Assembly: GCF_009827055.1 (NCBI RefSeq)
Contig: NZ_WUMK01000004.1
Location: forward strand, 1-64,000
DNA from: Shinella kummerowiae
GTDB lineage: Bacteria; Pseudomonadota; Alphaproteobacteria; Rhizobiales; Rhizobiaceae
Length of the DNA: 64,000 nucleotides
Direction of reading: 5' to 3'
Below are positions 54,621 through 64,000 of this stretch, one piece after another. Below the pieces are notes generated by a model. It was not told where the DNA came from. It saw nothing but the letters and a program-made list of their open reading frames with translations, and ran no database searches. How positions within the stretch are numbered: the stretch's first letter is position 1; the number at the start of each line of letters is the position of its first letter. Made by a program: the position numbers and the translations under genes.

Positions 54621-55505
54621 ATGTCTCAGTCCACAGTTCATTGCCTGCGTCGGCTGGTTCTGGCCGCGCTGTTTGCCGGAATGGCCGTGCAGGATGCGGC
54701 GGCGCTGACGCTCGATGCCTGGAAGGACGCACTGTTTGCCTATGGCACGGTGGTGGAAACCTCGGATGGCGGCGCGCTTCGCGTGATCGACTACCAGGAA
54801 CTGCGCGACATCAACGGGCGCGACCAGGTGCCGGAGCGCCGTGTGAAATCGGCCTATGTCTCGATGGCGGTGAAGAAGGCGCAACAGAATGCGACGATCG
54901 ACACGCCGGCGGGGCCGATTGACGTGGCGATGACCGGCAAGGGCGAGGGGGCGGCCTTCAGCGTCATCTTCATCCATGGCCGTGGCGGCGACCGTCGCCT
55001 TGGCAACAACGACTGGAATTTCGGCGGGAATTTCAACCGGCTCAAGAACCTCGCGGTGCGTGGCGGCGGTGTCTACTACGCGCCGAGCGTGCCGTCTTTC
55101 GACGATGCGGGTGCTGCGCGCATTTCGGGCCTCATCCTCACCGCCAAGGCGCTCTCGCCGAATGCACCGGTCATTCTTGCCTGTGCCTCGATGGGCAGTT
55201 TCATCTGCGCTCGCGTCGCGCGCGATCCGGCGGCCGTCAAAAGCCTTGCCGGCATGGTGCTGATGGGCGGCGCAGCCGATGGCGACTATGCGAAGACTGC
55301 GGCCTTCAAGGCCAAGCTGCCGGTCTACTTCACCCATGGCGACAGCGACAGCGTCTATGCCGCCAACGACCAGATCGCCGTGTTCCGCAAATTGCGCAAG
55401 GCTGGCGTGCCGGCGCGCTTCGTGCTGTTCCAGACCGGCGGCCATGGCACGCCCGTGCGCATGACCGACTGGCGGGAGACGTTGAACTGGCTGTTTGCGC
55501 AGTAG
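54621..55505 (+). CDS. Secreted alpha/beta hydrolase
   Basis: ATG 54621 (MSQSTVHCLRRLVLAALFAG) provides a signal peptide ending near AAA-LTL, so the enzyme is probably periplasmic; 294 residues. The alpha/beta-hydrolase motifs are FIHGRGGDRR (oxyanion loop), nucleophile elbow ILACASMGSF (Ser), acid in FTHGDSDSVY and the histidine in FQTGGHGTPVR. Substrate unknown. An in-frame ATG at 54585 would break the signal peptide. Divergent from parE. Confidence 0.85.
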   Translation: MSQSTVHCLRRLVLAALFAGMAVQDAAALTLDAWKDALFAYGTVVETSDGGALRVIDYQELRDINGRDQVPERRVKSAYVSMAVKKAQQNATIDTPAGPIDVAMTGKGEGAAFSVIFIHGRGGDRRLGNNDWNFGGNFNRLKNLAVRGGGVYYAPSVPSFDDAGAARISGLILTAKALSPNAPVILACASMGSFICARVARDPAAVKSLAGMVLMGGAADGDYAKTAAFKAKLPVYFTHGDSDSVYAANDQIAVFRKLRKAGVPARFVLFQTGGHGTPVRMTDWRETLNWLFAQ

Positions 55506-55556
55506 GCTTCGATTTGCTACGCCGCAAGCGACCGATTTTATGGATAGGGAGGCCTC

Positions 55557-56327
55557 ATGACACCGGATGTAACCCCGCTTGTTGCCGGGAACTGGAAGAT
55601 GAACGGAACGCGCGCATCGCTTGACCAGATCAAGGCGATGGCTGAAGGCGTGAAGGGGCCGCTCTCGGAAAAGGTCGAGGCGCTGATCTGCCCGCCGGCA
55701 ACGCTGCTTTATGTGGCGACGGCGCTTTGCGACGACAGCCCGCTCAAGATCGGCGCGCAGGACTGCCACGAGAAGGCATCCGGCGCGCATACCGGCGATG
55801 TTTCCGCGGAGATGATCGCCGATTGCTTCGGCACACATGTCATCGTTGGCCATTCCGAGCGCCGCACCGACCACAAGGAAAGCGACGCGCTGATCCGCGC
55901 CAAGGCCGAGATCGCCCATGAAAACGAGCTTGTCGCGATCGTTTGCATCGGCGAGACGGGTGATGAGCGCAAGGTCGGCAAGACGCTGGACGTGCTGAAA
56001 AGCCAGCTGGCCGCCTCCGTGCCGGACGGTGCCACGGCGGAAAACACCGTGATCGCCTATGAACCGGTCTGGGCGATCGGGACGGGACTTACGCCGACGG
56101 CCGGCGATGTCGAGGAGGCGCATGCTTTCATGCGCGCCGAACTCAAGGCACGTTTTGCCGGCGAGGGCGCAAAGATGCGCATTCTCTACGGTGGCTCGGT
56201 CAAGCCCGGCAATGCCAGGGAACTGATGGGGGTCGCCAATGTCGATGGCGCGCTGATCGGCGGCGCGAGCTTGAAATCGGACGACTTCCTCGCCATCTAC
56301 CGGGCATACGAAGAGCTCACGGCCTGA
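55557..56327 (+). CDS. tpiA: Triosephosphate isomerase
   Basis: The 256-residue protein has all TIM motifs: [11 protein letters not shown] (Asn, Lys), [10 protein letters not shown] (catalytic His), [13 protein letters not shown] (catalytic Glu) and [14 protein letters not shown] (phosphate loop). It interconverts DHAP and glyceraldehyde-3-phosphate. tpiA-secG-pyrG is the common alphaproteobacterial order. Confidence 0.97.
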   Translation: MTPDVTPLVAGNWKMNGTRASLDQIKAMAEGVKGPLSEKVEALICPPATLLYVATALCDDSPLKIGAQDCHEKASGAHTGDVSAEMIADCFGTHVIVGHSERRTDHKESDALIRAKAEIAHENELVAIVCIGETGDERKVGKTLDVLKSQLAASVPDGATAENTVIAYEPVWAIGTGLTPTAGDVEEAHAFMRAELKARFAGEGAKMRILYGGSVKPGNARELMGVANVDGALIGGASLKSDDFLAIYRAYEELTA

Positions 56328-56449
56328 AGCTTGTTCCGCCTGCCTGCAAAAGGGCGGGCGGATTGACTGCTAGGGCTTGGAATGGTGCGCGGCTTGGTAT
56401 ATTGAGCCGCAAACCTGAAATTTGGGCCGTCTGGCCGGGATCCTGAAAC

Positions 56450-56953
56450 ATGCAGACCATTTTGCTCGTCATCTATCTCATGGTCGTCGTCGCGCTGATC
56501 GGCGTCGTGCTGATCCAGCGCTCTGAAGGCGGCGGCCTCGGCATCGGCGGCGGCTCCGGCTTCATGTCGGCACGCGGCACGGCCAATGCCCTGACGCGCA
56601 CCACGGCCATCCTCGCAACGCTGTTCTTCGTGCTGGCGCTCGGCATGGGCATCATCGCCCGCTACGAGACGCAGCCGACCGACATTCTTGATCGTATCCC
56701 GGGCACGACCGGTACGGGGGGCGTTCTCGACGCACTCGGCGGCGGCGAACAGAATCAGGACACGCAGAACAACAACACGACCAACCAGACGCCTGCGACG
56801 ACCGGCACCGACGCCGTTCCGACCGAGGGCGGTGCGGCCACCGGCACAGGTACGAGCACCGGGACCGGCAACACGTCGACGACGACGGGCACCGGCACGA
56901 CGGGTGGCGCAACGGGCACGGAACAGAATTCCGGCGTCCCGAGCGGCCAGTAA
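56450..56953 (+). CDS. secG: Protein translocase subunit SecG
   Basis: The 167-residue protein has two membrane helices (TILLVIYLMVVVALIGVVLI; AILATLFFVLALGMGIIARY) and the SecG loop QRSEGGGLGIGGGSGFMSAR. The C-terminal ~85 residues are a Thr/Gly/Asn low-complexity tail. SecG aids SecYEG export. It lies between tpiA and pyrG with its own terminator. Confidence 0.94.
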   Translation: MQTILLVIYLMVVVALIGVVLIQRSEGGGLGIGGGSGFMSARGTANALTRTTAILATLFFVLALGMGIIARYETQPTDILDRIPGTTGTGGVLDALGGGEQNQDTQNNNTTNQTPATTGTDAVPTEGGAATGTGTSTGTGNTSTTTGTGTTGGATGTEQNSGVPSGQ

Positions 56954-56976
56954 GCCGCAAGGACTGAAAGCAAATC

Positions 56977-57002
56977 GGCCGGTTGGCGAAACCCAACCGG
57001 CC
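56977..57002 (+). terminator. Rho-independent terminator after secG
   Basis: GGCCGGTTGG pairs with CCAACCGGCC around six bases, followed by TTCTTCTT. Confidence 0.85.
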
Positions 57003-57016
57003 TTCTTCTTGTGTAA

Positions 57017-58729
<1,713 letters not shown>

Positions 58730-58746
58730 GGCAATCTATTCACGAT

Positions 58747-58778
58747 AAAAAAGCCCGGCATCTCTGCCGGGCTTTTTT
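58747..58778. terminator. Bidirectional terminator between pyrG and the MFS gene
   Basis: A 14-bp stem with A/T tracts on both sides (AAAAAAGCCCGGCA / TGCCGGGCTTTTTT) has a TCTC loop and works for both converging genes. Confidence 0.92.
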
Positions 58779-58783
58779 GTTGC

Positions 58784-60007
58784 CTATTCAGCGGCCTGCA
58801 CCAGCGGGCAGACCCCGTCGTCGCAATCCTCGCCGGCCAGTATGCGCTGGCCGAGACCGATGGTGAGGACGGCGCCGATGCCGGCGGCGATGGACACCCA
58901 GAAGCCGTTCTGAGCCCCGAAATTATCGACCGCCCAGCCGGCGACGAAAGCGCCCAGGGCCATGCCGATGCCGATGCCGGTGGTGACCCAGGTGACGCCC
59001 TCGGTCAGCATGGCTTCAGGCACGCGGCGCTCGACGATGCCGAAGGCGGTGATGAAGGTCGGCGAGATGGCGACGCCGCTGAGGAAGACAGCGATGGCGA
59101 GCATCGGCACCGTGCCGGCAAAGGGCAGCGGCAGCGCGGTGAGCGCCAGGATGGCGACGGCGATCATCAATTGCTTCTGGAGCGCCATCGTCGGGTTCAG
59201 GGCGCCGAGAATGAGGCCGACGACGAAGGAACCGACGGCATAGACGCCGATGACGAGGCTGGCGGCATTCGGTTGGCCGAGTTCCTTGGTGATCGCCACC
59301 GCGCTGACTTCTGCCGTCGCGAAGGTGGAGCCGACGAAGATGAGGGCGAGCGTGATGATCTGCACCGGGCGCAGGCGGATAGCCGATTTCTGCGGCGCGC
59401 TGCCGGCGACATGGCGGACGGCCGGTTCCGTGCCCCGTTGCAGCACGAAGGCGAACGTGCCGACGGCGAGGAAGGCCGTGCTGATCAGCATGCCGGCCTC
59501 CGGGAAGAGCGCTACGGCAAGGCCGACGGAAAGCGAGGCGCCGGCAATGTAGACCAGTTCGTCGGCCGCCGATTCGAACGCGAAGGCGGTATTGAGTTCC
59601 GGACGATCGCGGAAAATGTCGCTCCAGCGGGCACGCAGCATGGCGGGCATGCTGGGCATCGCGGCGGCGAGGAAGGCGAAGACGAAGAGTGTCCAGACGG
59701 GCCAGCCCTGGTTGGTGCCGGCAATCAGCGCCAGGAAGGCGATGACGGCAACGATCGTCGCCGGTGTCAGCACGGCTGCCTGGCCGTATCTGTCGACGAG
59801 GCGGGAGACTTGCGGGGAGATGAGCGCGTTGGTCAGCGCGAAGGTGGCGGACACCGCGCCGGCGAGCCAGTATTCGCCGTGGGTCTGCGACAGCATCGCG
59901 ACGATGCCGATCGGCGCCATGGCGATCGGAAGGCGTGCGAGGAAACCGGCGGCGGAAAAGCCCTTCGTTCCGGGGACGCTGAAAATCTCTTTGTACGGGT
60001 TGGCCAT
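58784..60007 (-). CDS. MFS family transporter
   Basis: The 407-residue protein has twelve predicted helices (ALIFVGSTFATAEVSAVAI; MAIALFLS-type repeats) and the MFS loop LVDRYGQAAVLTPATIVAVI after helix 2. It resembles drug-efflux MFS proteins controlled by a divergent TetR repressor. The C-terminus ends in acidic, cysteine-containing residues (GEDCDDGVCPLVQAAE). Three palindromic repeats lie between it and the TetR gene, supporting repression by that regulator. Substrate unknown. Confidence 0.88.
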   Translation of the reverse strand: MANPYKEIFSVPGTKGFSAAGFLARLPIAMAPIGIVAMLSQTHGEYWLAGAVSATFALTNALISPQVSRLVDRYGQAAVLTPATIVAVIAFLALIAGTNQGWPVWTLFVFAFLAAAMPSMPAMLRARWSDIFRDRPELNTAFAFESAADELVYIAGASLSVGLAVALFPEAGMLISTAFLAVGTFAFVLQRGTEPAVRHVAGSAPQKSAIRLRPVQIITLALIFVGSTFATAEVSAVAITKELGQPNAASLVIGVYAVGSFVVGLILGALNPTMALQKQLMIAVAILALTALPLPFAGTVPMLAIAVFLSGVAISPTFITAFGIVERRVPEAMLTEGVTWVTTGIGIGMALGAFVAGWAVDNFGAQNGFWVSIAAGIGAVLTIGLGQRILAGEDCDDGVCPLVQAAE

Positions 60008-60043
60008 GGCCTGCTCCTGAAAATGGACCGTCTCGCCACTTAC

Positions 60044-60056
60044 ATACGTGGCGTAT
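60044..60056. promoter_or_regulatory. TetR operator 1
   Basis: ATACG-TGG-CGTAT; with flanks ACATACG and CGTATGT the palindrome has 7-bp arms. It lies 37 bases upstream of the MFS start. Confidence 0.75.
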
Positions 60057-60073
60057 GTCTATGAGATAGTTGC

Positions 60074-60086
60074 ATACGTGGCGTAT
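60074..60086. promoter_or_regulatory. TetR operator 2
   Basis: Second copy of ATACG-TGG-CGTAT, 30 bases from the first, in the middle of the divergent region. Confidence 0.75.
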
Positions 60087-60096
60087 GTCAAATAAA

Positions 60097-60109
60097 ATAC
60101 GTGGCGTAT
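60097..60109. promoter_or_regulatory. TetR operator 3
   Basis: Third copy, 23 bases from the second and 16 bases before the TetR start, just ahead of AAAAGGAG; binding here would block the repressor's own translation start region or promoter. Confidence 0.75.
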
Positions 60110-60125
60110 GTGAAAAGGAGATGCC

Positions 60126-60716
60126 ATGCGCAAACCGCGCGAGGAAATGATTGCCGAAACGAAAGCCAAGTTGATCGCCGCAGGCCGTCAGGCCTTCGGC
60201 ACCGTGGGCTATGCGGATGCGTCGATGGACGATTTCACGGCCGGCGCCGGGCTGACGCGCGGTGCGCTCTACCATCATTTCGGCGACAAGAAGGGGCTTC
60301 TCCAGGCCGTCATTCGGGAAATCGACGCGGAGATGACGGCGCGGCTCAACAGGATTTCGGCTGAGGCGCCGAACCGCTGGCAGGGTTTCGTCGCGGAATG
60401 CGTCGCCTATATCGAGATGGCGCTGGAGCCGGAAATCCAGCGCATCATGTTTCGCGACGGGCCGGCGGTGCTTGGCGATGTGTCGCAATGGCAGACGACA
60501 AGCGGCTGTATTGCAGCGCTCAGCCGCAGCATCGAGCAGCTCAAGGCCGATGGCGTGATGGCGGATATCGATACGGAAGCCGCGGCCCGCCTGATCAACG
60601 GTGCCAGCAGCCACGCCGCCCTGTGGATCGCCAAGTCTGACGCGCCGGAAGAAACCTCCCGGCGCGCGGTGAAGGGGTTTCGCACCTTGCTGGAAGGGCT
60701 CTGCGTGCGGGGCTGA
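60126..60716 (+). CDS. TetR/AcrR family transcriptional regulator
   Basis: The 196-residue protein has the N-terminal TetR helix-turn-helix (AGRQAFGTVGYADASMDDFT; GLTRGALYHHFGDKKGLLQA) and an all-helical ligand domain. AAAAGGAG precedes the start. It is divergent from the MFS gene with three operator-like palindromes between them, so it very likely represses both; the inducer is unknown. Confidence 0.93.
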   Translation: MRKPREEMIAETKAKLIAAGRQAFGTVGYADASMDDFTAGAGLTRGALYHHFGDKKGLLQAVIREIDAEMTARLNRISAEAPNRWQGFVAECVAYIEMALEPEIQRIMFRDGPAVLGDVSQWQTTSGCIAALSRSIEQLKADGVMADIDTEAAARLINGASSHAALWIAKSDAPEETSRRAVKGFRTLLEGLCVRG

Positions 60717-60725
60717 CGGGGCCGA

Positions 60726-61877
60726 TTACGATCCCGCCGGCGCTTCCTTCAGTTCACAGGCGGTGGTGCCGATCGTCATCGTGTTGCCGCGCCAGTCGAT
60801 ATTGCCGCCGACCCAGCTGCGCAGCCAGATGGCGGGCATCATGCAGTCGCGCACGATCATCGCAGGGACCGACCAGACGGAGAGCCGCCAGCCCTTGGTG
60901 AGCGCAAGGCCCACTTCCGGCAGATAGATGGCCGCGAGCACCAGAAGGGCAGCAGGCGCAAGCGTTACGTCGGACATCATGGCCCCAATAAGCGCCAGAA
61001 GCAGCGGCGGAATGGCGCCGAGCAGGATTTCCGGCGTGAAGAAACTCGGGAAGGTAACACGGCGCAGGCGCGACCAACGGCACTGGCGCGACCAGATTTC
61101 CTGGCCCGTGCGGCGGCCCAGCGGCTGTTCGAACGGCGATGAGACGAGGTGAACCTTGAGGCCGAGCCGGCTGACCAGTTTGGTGGAGGCCGCGTCCTCG
61201 GCGATTTCCGCATTCAGCGCATGGATGCCGCCATTCGCATCGAGCATCGGCTTGTACCACAGCATGCTCTTGCCCTGCGCGAAGCCGAGGCCCATCGCTT
61301 CGCCGGCATATTGCCAGCGTGCCTGCTGGGTGTTGAGGAACATGCATTCCACCTCGGCCCAGAAACCATCCGGCCGCGAGCCGAGCGGCGTCGAGCAGAC
61401 CAGGCCTGAATCGGTTCGCCAGCCGCCCATCAGGTACTGAATGTAATCCGGTGGCATCAGCACGTTGGAATCGGCGAGGATCACCCAGTCGTGGCGCGCT
61501 GCCTGCCAGCCCTTGACGCAATTGTTGAGTTTCGGATTGGCGCTGATGCGGTCGTCACCCACGAGGATGCGTGTCTCGATATGCGGATATGCGGCCGCCG
61601 TCTTCACGATTTCCGGGATGATGGGATCGCCGGCATGGGCGACGCAGAACAGCAGTTCATAATCCGACCAGATCAGGCGGAAGGCGCGATCCAGCGTTTC
61701 GGCCGTAAAATTCTCGATGCCGCGAACGGGGACGACGATCGAGACCGGCGGCTTCTCGTCGATGGCCGGCGGTGGCGCGTCGGTCGGTTTCAGCCGTCTG
61801 CCGGCAATCACGATGCTGGCAAGGTTGGTCGCGACAAGGGCGACCGAGGCGAGGGCGAAGGCCTGAGCCATGTCCAT
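60726..61877 (-). CDS. Family 2 glycosyltransferase, ceramide glucosyltransferase-like
   Basis: The 383-residue protein has an N-terminal membrane helix, a GT-A domain (PPVSIVVPVRGIENFTAETL) and C-terminal membrane helices. The D1,D2,D3,(Q/R)xxRW pattern of ceramide glucosyltransferases is visible: LADSNVLMPPDYIQ, NAEIAEDAASTKL and SRQCRWSRL. Such enzymes put glucose on ceramide or diacylglycerol; Agrobacterium has one. HpnI-type hopanoid enzymes are related, but no hpn genes adjoin. The acceptor remains unproven. Confidence 0.88.
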   Translation of the reverse strand: MDMAQAFALASVALVATNLASIVIAGRRLKPTDAPPPAIDEKPPVSIVVPVRGIENFTAETLDRAFRLIWSDYELLFCVAHAGDPIIPEIVKTAAAYPHIETRILVGDDRISANPKLNNCVKGWQAARHDWVILADSNVLMPPDYIQYLMGGWRTDSGLVCSTPLGSRPDGFWAEVECMFLNTQQARWQYAGEAMGLGFAQGKSMLWYKPMLDANGGIHALNAEIAEDAASTKLVSRLGLKVHLVSSPFEQPLGRRTGQEIWSRQCRWSRLRRVTFPSFFTPEILLGAIPPLLLALIGAMMSDVTLAPAALLVLAAIYLPEVGLALTKGWRLSVWSVPAMIVRDCMMPAIWLRSWVGGNIDWRGNTMTIGTTACELKEAPAGS

Positions 61878-62085
61878 TCAACGCGTACTCCGCTTGGCGC
61901 CGGTCCTGGCGGCTGCCGGGTGCATTCACGCGGAAAGAGACATCATTGTCACATGACAGGCGAATGACGCGCCGCGACATGTGACGCTGAATGGCGCGGT
62001 ATCTCGTCGCTTTCGTCTTTGCCTTGCCATCTCCGCCGCAGCGGAGATGGTTATTTTTCCCGGTTTTTTCAGACGGTTCCGGGAC

Positions 62086-62631
62086 TCAGGACAGGAATTC
62101 CGCCGTCGTCGTGACCTTGCCATAGCCGAACTCGAGCGCCGACATGATCGTGGCATGAACCTGCGCGGCGGGCACGACCGAATCACCAAAGGCCTTGTCG
62201 CGTGTGGCGCAGGCATCGTGCACGACGGTGAGCCCGTAGCCGAGATCGGCGGCGGCGCGGGCGGTCGCGTCGATGCAGACGTCGCTCATCGCGCCGACCA
62301 CCACCACCTCTTCTATTCCACCGTCCTGTAAGGTCTGCTGGAGCGTCGTTTCGCGGAAGGAGTTCGGAAAATTCTTGACCACGACCGTGTCGCCAGCCAG
62401 CGGCGTCACCGTCGGGATCGGATGGATGCCGTCGGTATCCGGGGCGAAGAGCGGCGAATCCGCCTCCTTCGCAACGTGATGAACGTGGATGATCCGGTCA
62501 CCTTTGCCGCGTGCCGCCTCGACGACGCGGGCAGCATTGGCGGCGGCGGTGTCGATGCCGGTCAGCGCGAAGCTGCCGGAAGCCAGATAATCCTTCTGGA
62601 GGTCGACGATGATGACGGCGCGTTTGCTCAT
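62086..62631 (-). CDS. Isochorismatase-like cysteine hydrolase
   Basis: ATG 62631 (MSKRAVIIVDLQKDYLASGS) with AAAGGA upstream gives 181 residues. The catalytic triad is Asp in VDLQKDY, Lys in TVVVKNFPNSF and Cys in GAMSDVCIDATARAA. The family covers isochorismatases, nicotinamidases and related amidohydrolases; substrate not determined. It faces a GlxA-type regulator across 101 bases, which probably controls it. Confidence 0.9.
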   Translation of the reverse strand: MSKRAVIIVDLQKDYLASGSFALTGIDTAAANAARVVEAARGKGDRIIHVHHVAKEADSPLFAPDTDGIHPIPTVTPLAGDTVVVKNFPNSFRETTLQQTLQDGGIEEVVVVGAMSDVCIDATARAAADLGYGLTVVHDACATRDKAFGDSVVPAAQVHATIMSALEFGYGKVTTTAEFLS

Positions 62632-62732
62632 GGGAGATCCTTTCTGCACGCGATTGATGTCATGGACATTCTGCCCCGGGCCTGCCATCTCTCGCCATTG
62701 GCGAGATCGACATAATACGTGGTGAAAGTGAC

Positions 62733-63692
62733 ATGGCAGCTGCGGCCGAGATTGGACTGGTGCTTTATCCCGGCGTGCAGATGGCGGCCGTGCTCGGCAT
62801 GACGGACCTCTTCAATTCGGCAATGGAACTGGCTGGCCGGAAGGGCGCGGCCGTGCCAATGCTCGGGGTCAGCCATTGGCGGCTGGAAGACGGGCGACCG
62901 GTGCGCATCGAGGCGAGCATGCTCCCGACCGAGGCGCCGCGCCCTTGCGTTCTCGTGCTGCCGCCAGCGCTTGGCGATCCCATCCGCCGGGAGGATGCGG
63001 CGCCCTTCGCCGCCTGGCTGCGGGAATGCCATGCCAATGGCATCCGGCTCGCCTCGATCTGCGCCGGGGCCTTTTTGCTGGGCGAGACCGGGCTGTTGAC
63101 CGGCCGGACGATCACCACCAACTGGGTGATTGCCGAGACCTTCGAACTGCGTTTTCCCGATGTTCATGTCGATACGGATCGCCTGCTCAGCGACGATGGT
63201 GACATCGTCACGGCTGGTGGCGTCATGGCCTGGGTCGATCTCGGGCTGAAACTGATCGACCGATTTCTCGGGCCGACGATTATGCTGGAGATTGCCCGGC
63301 AGTTCGTGATCGATCCGCCGGGACGGGAGCAACGCTACTACAGCACCTTTTCGCCGCGTCTGCTGCATGGCGATGCGGCGATCCTGAAGGTGCAGCACTT
63401 TCTGCAGGCAACGGAGGCGAAGGAGATCGGTCTGGATGGACTGGCTGCCCAGGCCGGGCTGGAGGAGCGCACCTTCCTTCGGCGTTTCCGCAAGGCGACG
63501 GGACTGACGACGACGGACTATTGCCAGCGGCTGCGCGTGGCGAAGGCGCAGGAATTGCTGCAATTCACTATACGCTCGGTCGATAGCGTGGCGGTGGATG
63601 TCGGCTACAACGATCCCGGCGCCTTCCGGAAGGTCTTTGCCCGCATTGTCGGGCTGACGCCGGGTGACTATCGCAAACGTTTCCGCTCCTGA
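62733..63692 (+). CDS. GlxA family AraC-type transcriptional regulator
   Basis: The 319-residue protein has a DJ-1/PfpI domain (IGLVLYPGVQMAAVLGMTDL; nucleophile-elbow Cys in LASICAGAFLLGETGLL) and a C-terminal AraC helix-turn-helix (GLAAQAGLEERTFLRRFRKA; VAVDVGYNDPGAFRKVFARI). It is divergent from the cysteine hydrolase gene and the likely local regulator. It is the second GlxA-type regulator in the window (the other at 35382). Ligand unknown. Confidence 0.9.
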   Translation: MAAAAEIGLVLYPGVQMAAVLGMTDLFNSAMELAGRKGAAVPMLGVSHWRLEDGRPVRIEASMLPTEAPRPCVLVLPPALGDPIRREDAAPFAAWLRECHANGIRLASICAGAFLLGETGLLTGRTITTNWVIAETFELRFPDVHVDTDRLLSDDGDIVTAGGVMAWVDLGLKLIDRFLGPTIMLEIARQFVIDPPGREQRYYSTFSPRLLHGDAAILKVQHFLQATEAKEIGLDGLAAQAGLEERTFLRRFRKATGLTTTDYCQRLRVAKAQELLQFTIRSVDSVAVDVGYNDPGAFRKVFARIVGLTPGDYRKRFRS

Positions 63693-63698
63693 GCGCGG

Positions 63699-64000
63699 TC
63701 AGCGCGTGGCGGTTCGTCGGCTGTCATGACCGTCAAAGGCAAAGAGACCCGCGTCGGCATCGCTGTGGCCGGCGATCTCCGATGCGACGATCTCGGCGGC
63801 GATCTGGCTGAAGGTGATGCCGTTGCCGCCGAAGCCCATGACGGCGAAGACATTGTCGAGACCGGGCACCCGACCGATCAGCGGCAGGCCGGTGCGCGTC
63901 GTGCCGAAGGGGGCGGCCCAGGTATAGTCCGGCGCTGGCAACGAAAGACCGAGCAGGGCTTCAGTCTTGTCGCGAATGACCTTCGCCTTGTTTTTCAGCT
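63699..64000 (-). CDS. FAD-dependent oxidoreductase, C-terminal part
   Basis: The minus-strand frame enters from the window edge and ends at TAG 63699-63701, so only ~100 C-terminal residues are seen. They include WAAPFGTTRTGLPLIGRVPG, then NVFAVMGFGGNGITFSQIAA and a short tail. This is the C-terminal FAD-contact region of DadA/GlpD-like oxidoreductases (DAO family): the GxGGNGITFS motif binds FAD. Substrate unknown; it converges on the GlxA-type regulator gene. Confidence 0.82.
   Translation of the reverse strand, partial: LKNKAKVIRDKTEALLGLSLPAPDYTWAAPFGTTRTGLPLIGRVPGLDNVFAVMGFGGNGITFSQIAAEIVASEIAGHSDADAGLFAFDGHDSRRTATR

Noticed and set aside
52278-56123. A single 1281-codon minus-strand frame including parE
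   Set aside because: Only 52278-54413 is ParE. The upstream part is antisense to the hydrolase and tpiA and has no protein-like features.

Overview
The window is chromosomal DNA of an alphaproteobacterium, most likely a member of the Rhizobiaceae (Rhizobium/Agrobacterium/Ensifer/Shinella group; I cannot fix the genus). The evidence is gene content and order: exoR, a PopZ-type polar organiser, a fused SecDF followed by an Mth938-domain gene and a squalene/phytoene-synthase-like gene, the nagZ-scpAB-tatABC-serS-surE-pcm run, DUF1127 mini-proteins, a TTAA-N7-TTAA CtrA-type box, and GC-rich codon use that leaves long antisense frames open.

Layout. 1-5.3 kb is an accessory, partly decayed region: two tandem RTX (calcium-binding repeat) proteins on the minus strand, very small or broken reading frames, a perfect 19-bp hairpin, and the 5' half of a tRNA-Cys gene that has lost its 3' half. 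5.4-17.7 kb holds a small lipoprotein, exbBD, a PCMT-family protein, tolC, popZ-like, valS, a FadL-type porin, exoR, xthA and an A-type Fe-S carrier gene. 17.9-32.7 kb is the conserved core block dgt, argS, a large SPOR-domain protein, nagZ, scpA, scpB, an orphan ABC ATPase, tatABC, serS, surE and pcm. 32.7-38.7 kb has a gene of unknown function behind a CtrA-type box, an NlpD-like LysM/LytM lipoprotein, an FtrA-like regulator, a rhodanese, a GNAT, a NIPSNAP protein and a DUF815 ATPase. 38.8-45.0 kb is yajC-secDF-Mth938-squalene-synthase-like-unknown, then trmFO on the other strand.

45.1-46.9 kb is the most unusual part. Two DUF1127 genes lie beside two paralogous minus-strand RNA units, each made of three hairpins that present a CCUCCUCCC anti-Shine-Dalgarno sequence in the loop. 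This matches what I know of the CcsR/cuckoo RNA family of alphaproteobacteria. One DUF1127 gene and the upstream RNA unit share a 12-base promoter element at identical spacing. 46.9-64 kb returns to ordinary genes: a DUF2157/GDYXXLXY membrane pair, tRNA-Leu, tig, a DUF2336 protein, parE, an alpha/beta hydrolase, tpiA, secG and pyrG. It ends with a TetR/MFS divergent pair with three palindromic operators, a ceramide-glucosyltransferase-like enzyme, a cysteine hydrolase facing a GlxA-type regulator, and the C-terminal part of an FAD-dependent oxidoreductase.

The genes point to housekeeping (translation, protein export by Sec and Tat, chromosome segregation, cell-wall turnover) and envelope stress control (ExoR, ExbBD, TolC, NlpD-like). 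All calls come from reading the sequence and from family knowledge; no search was run.
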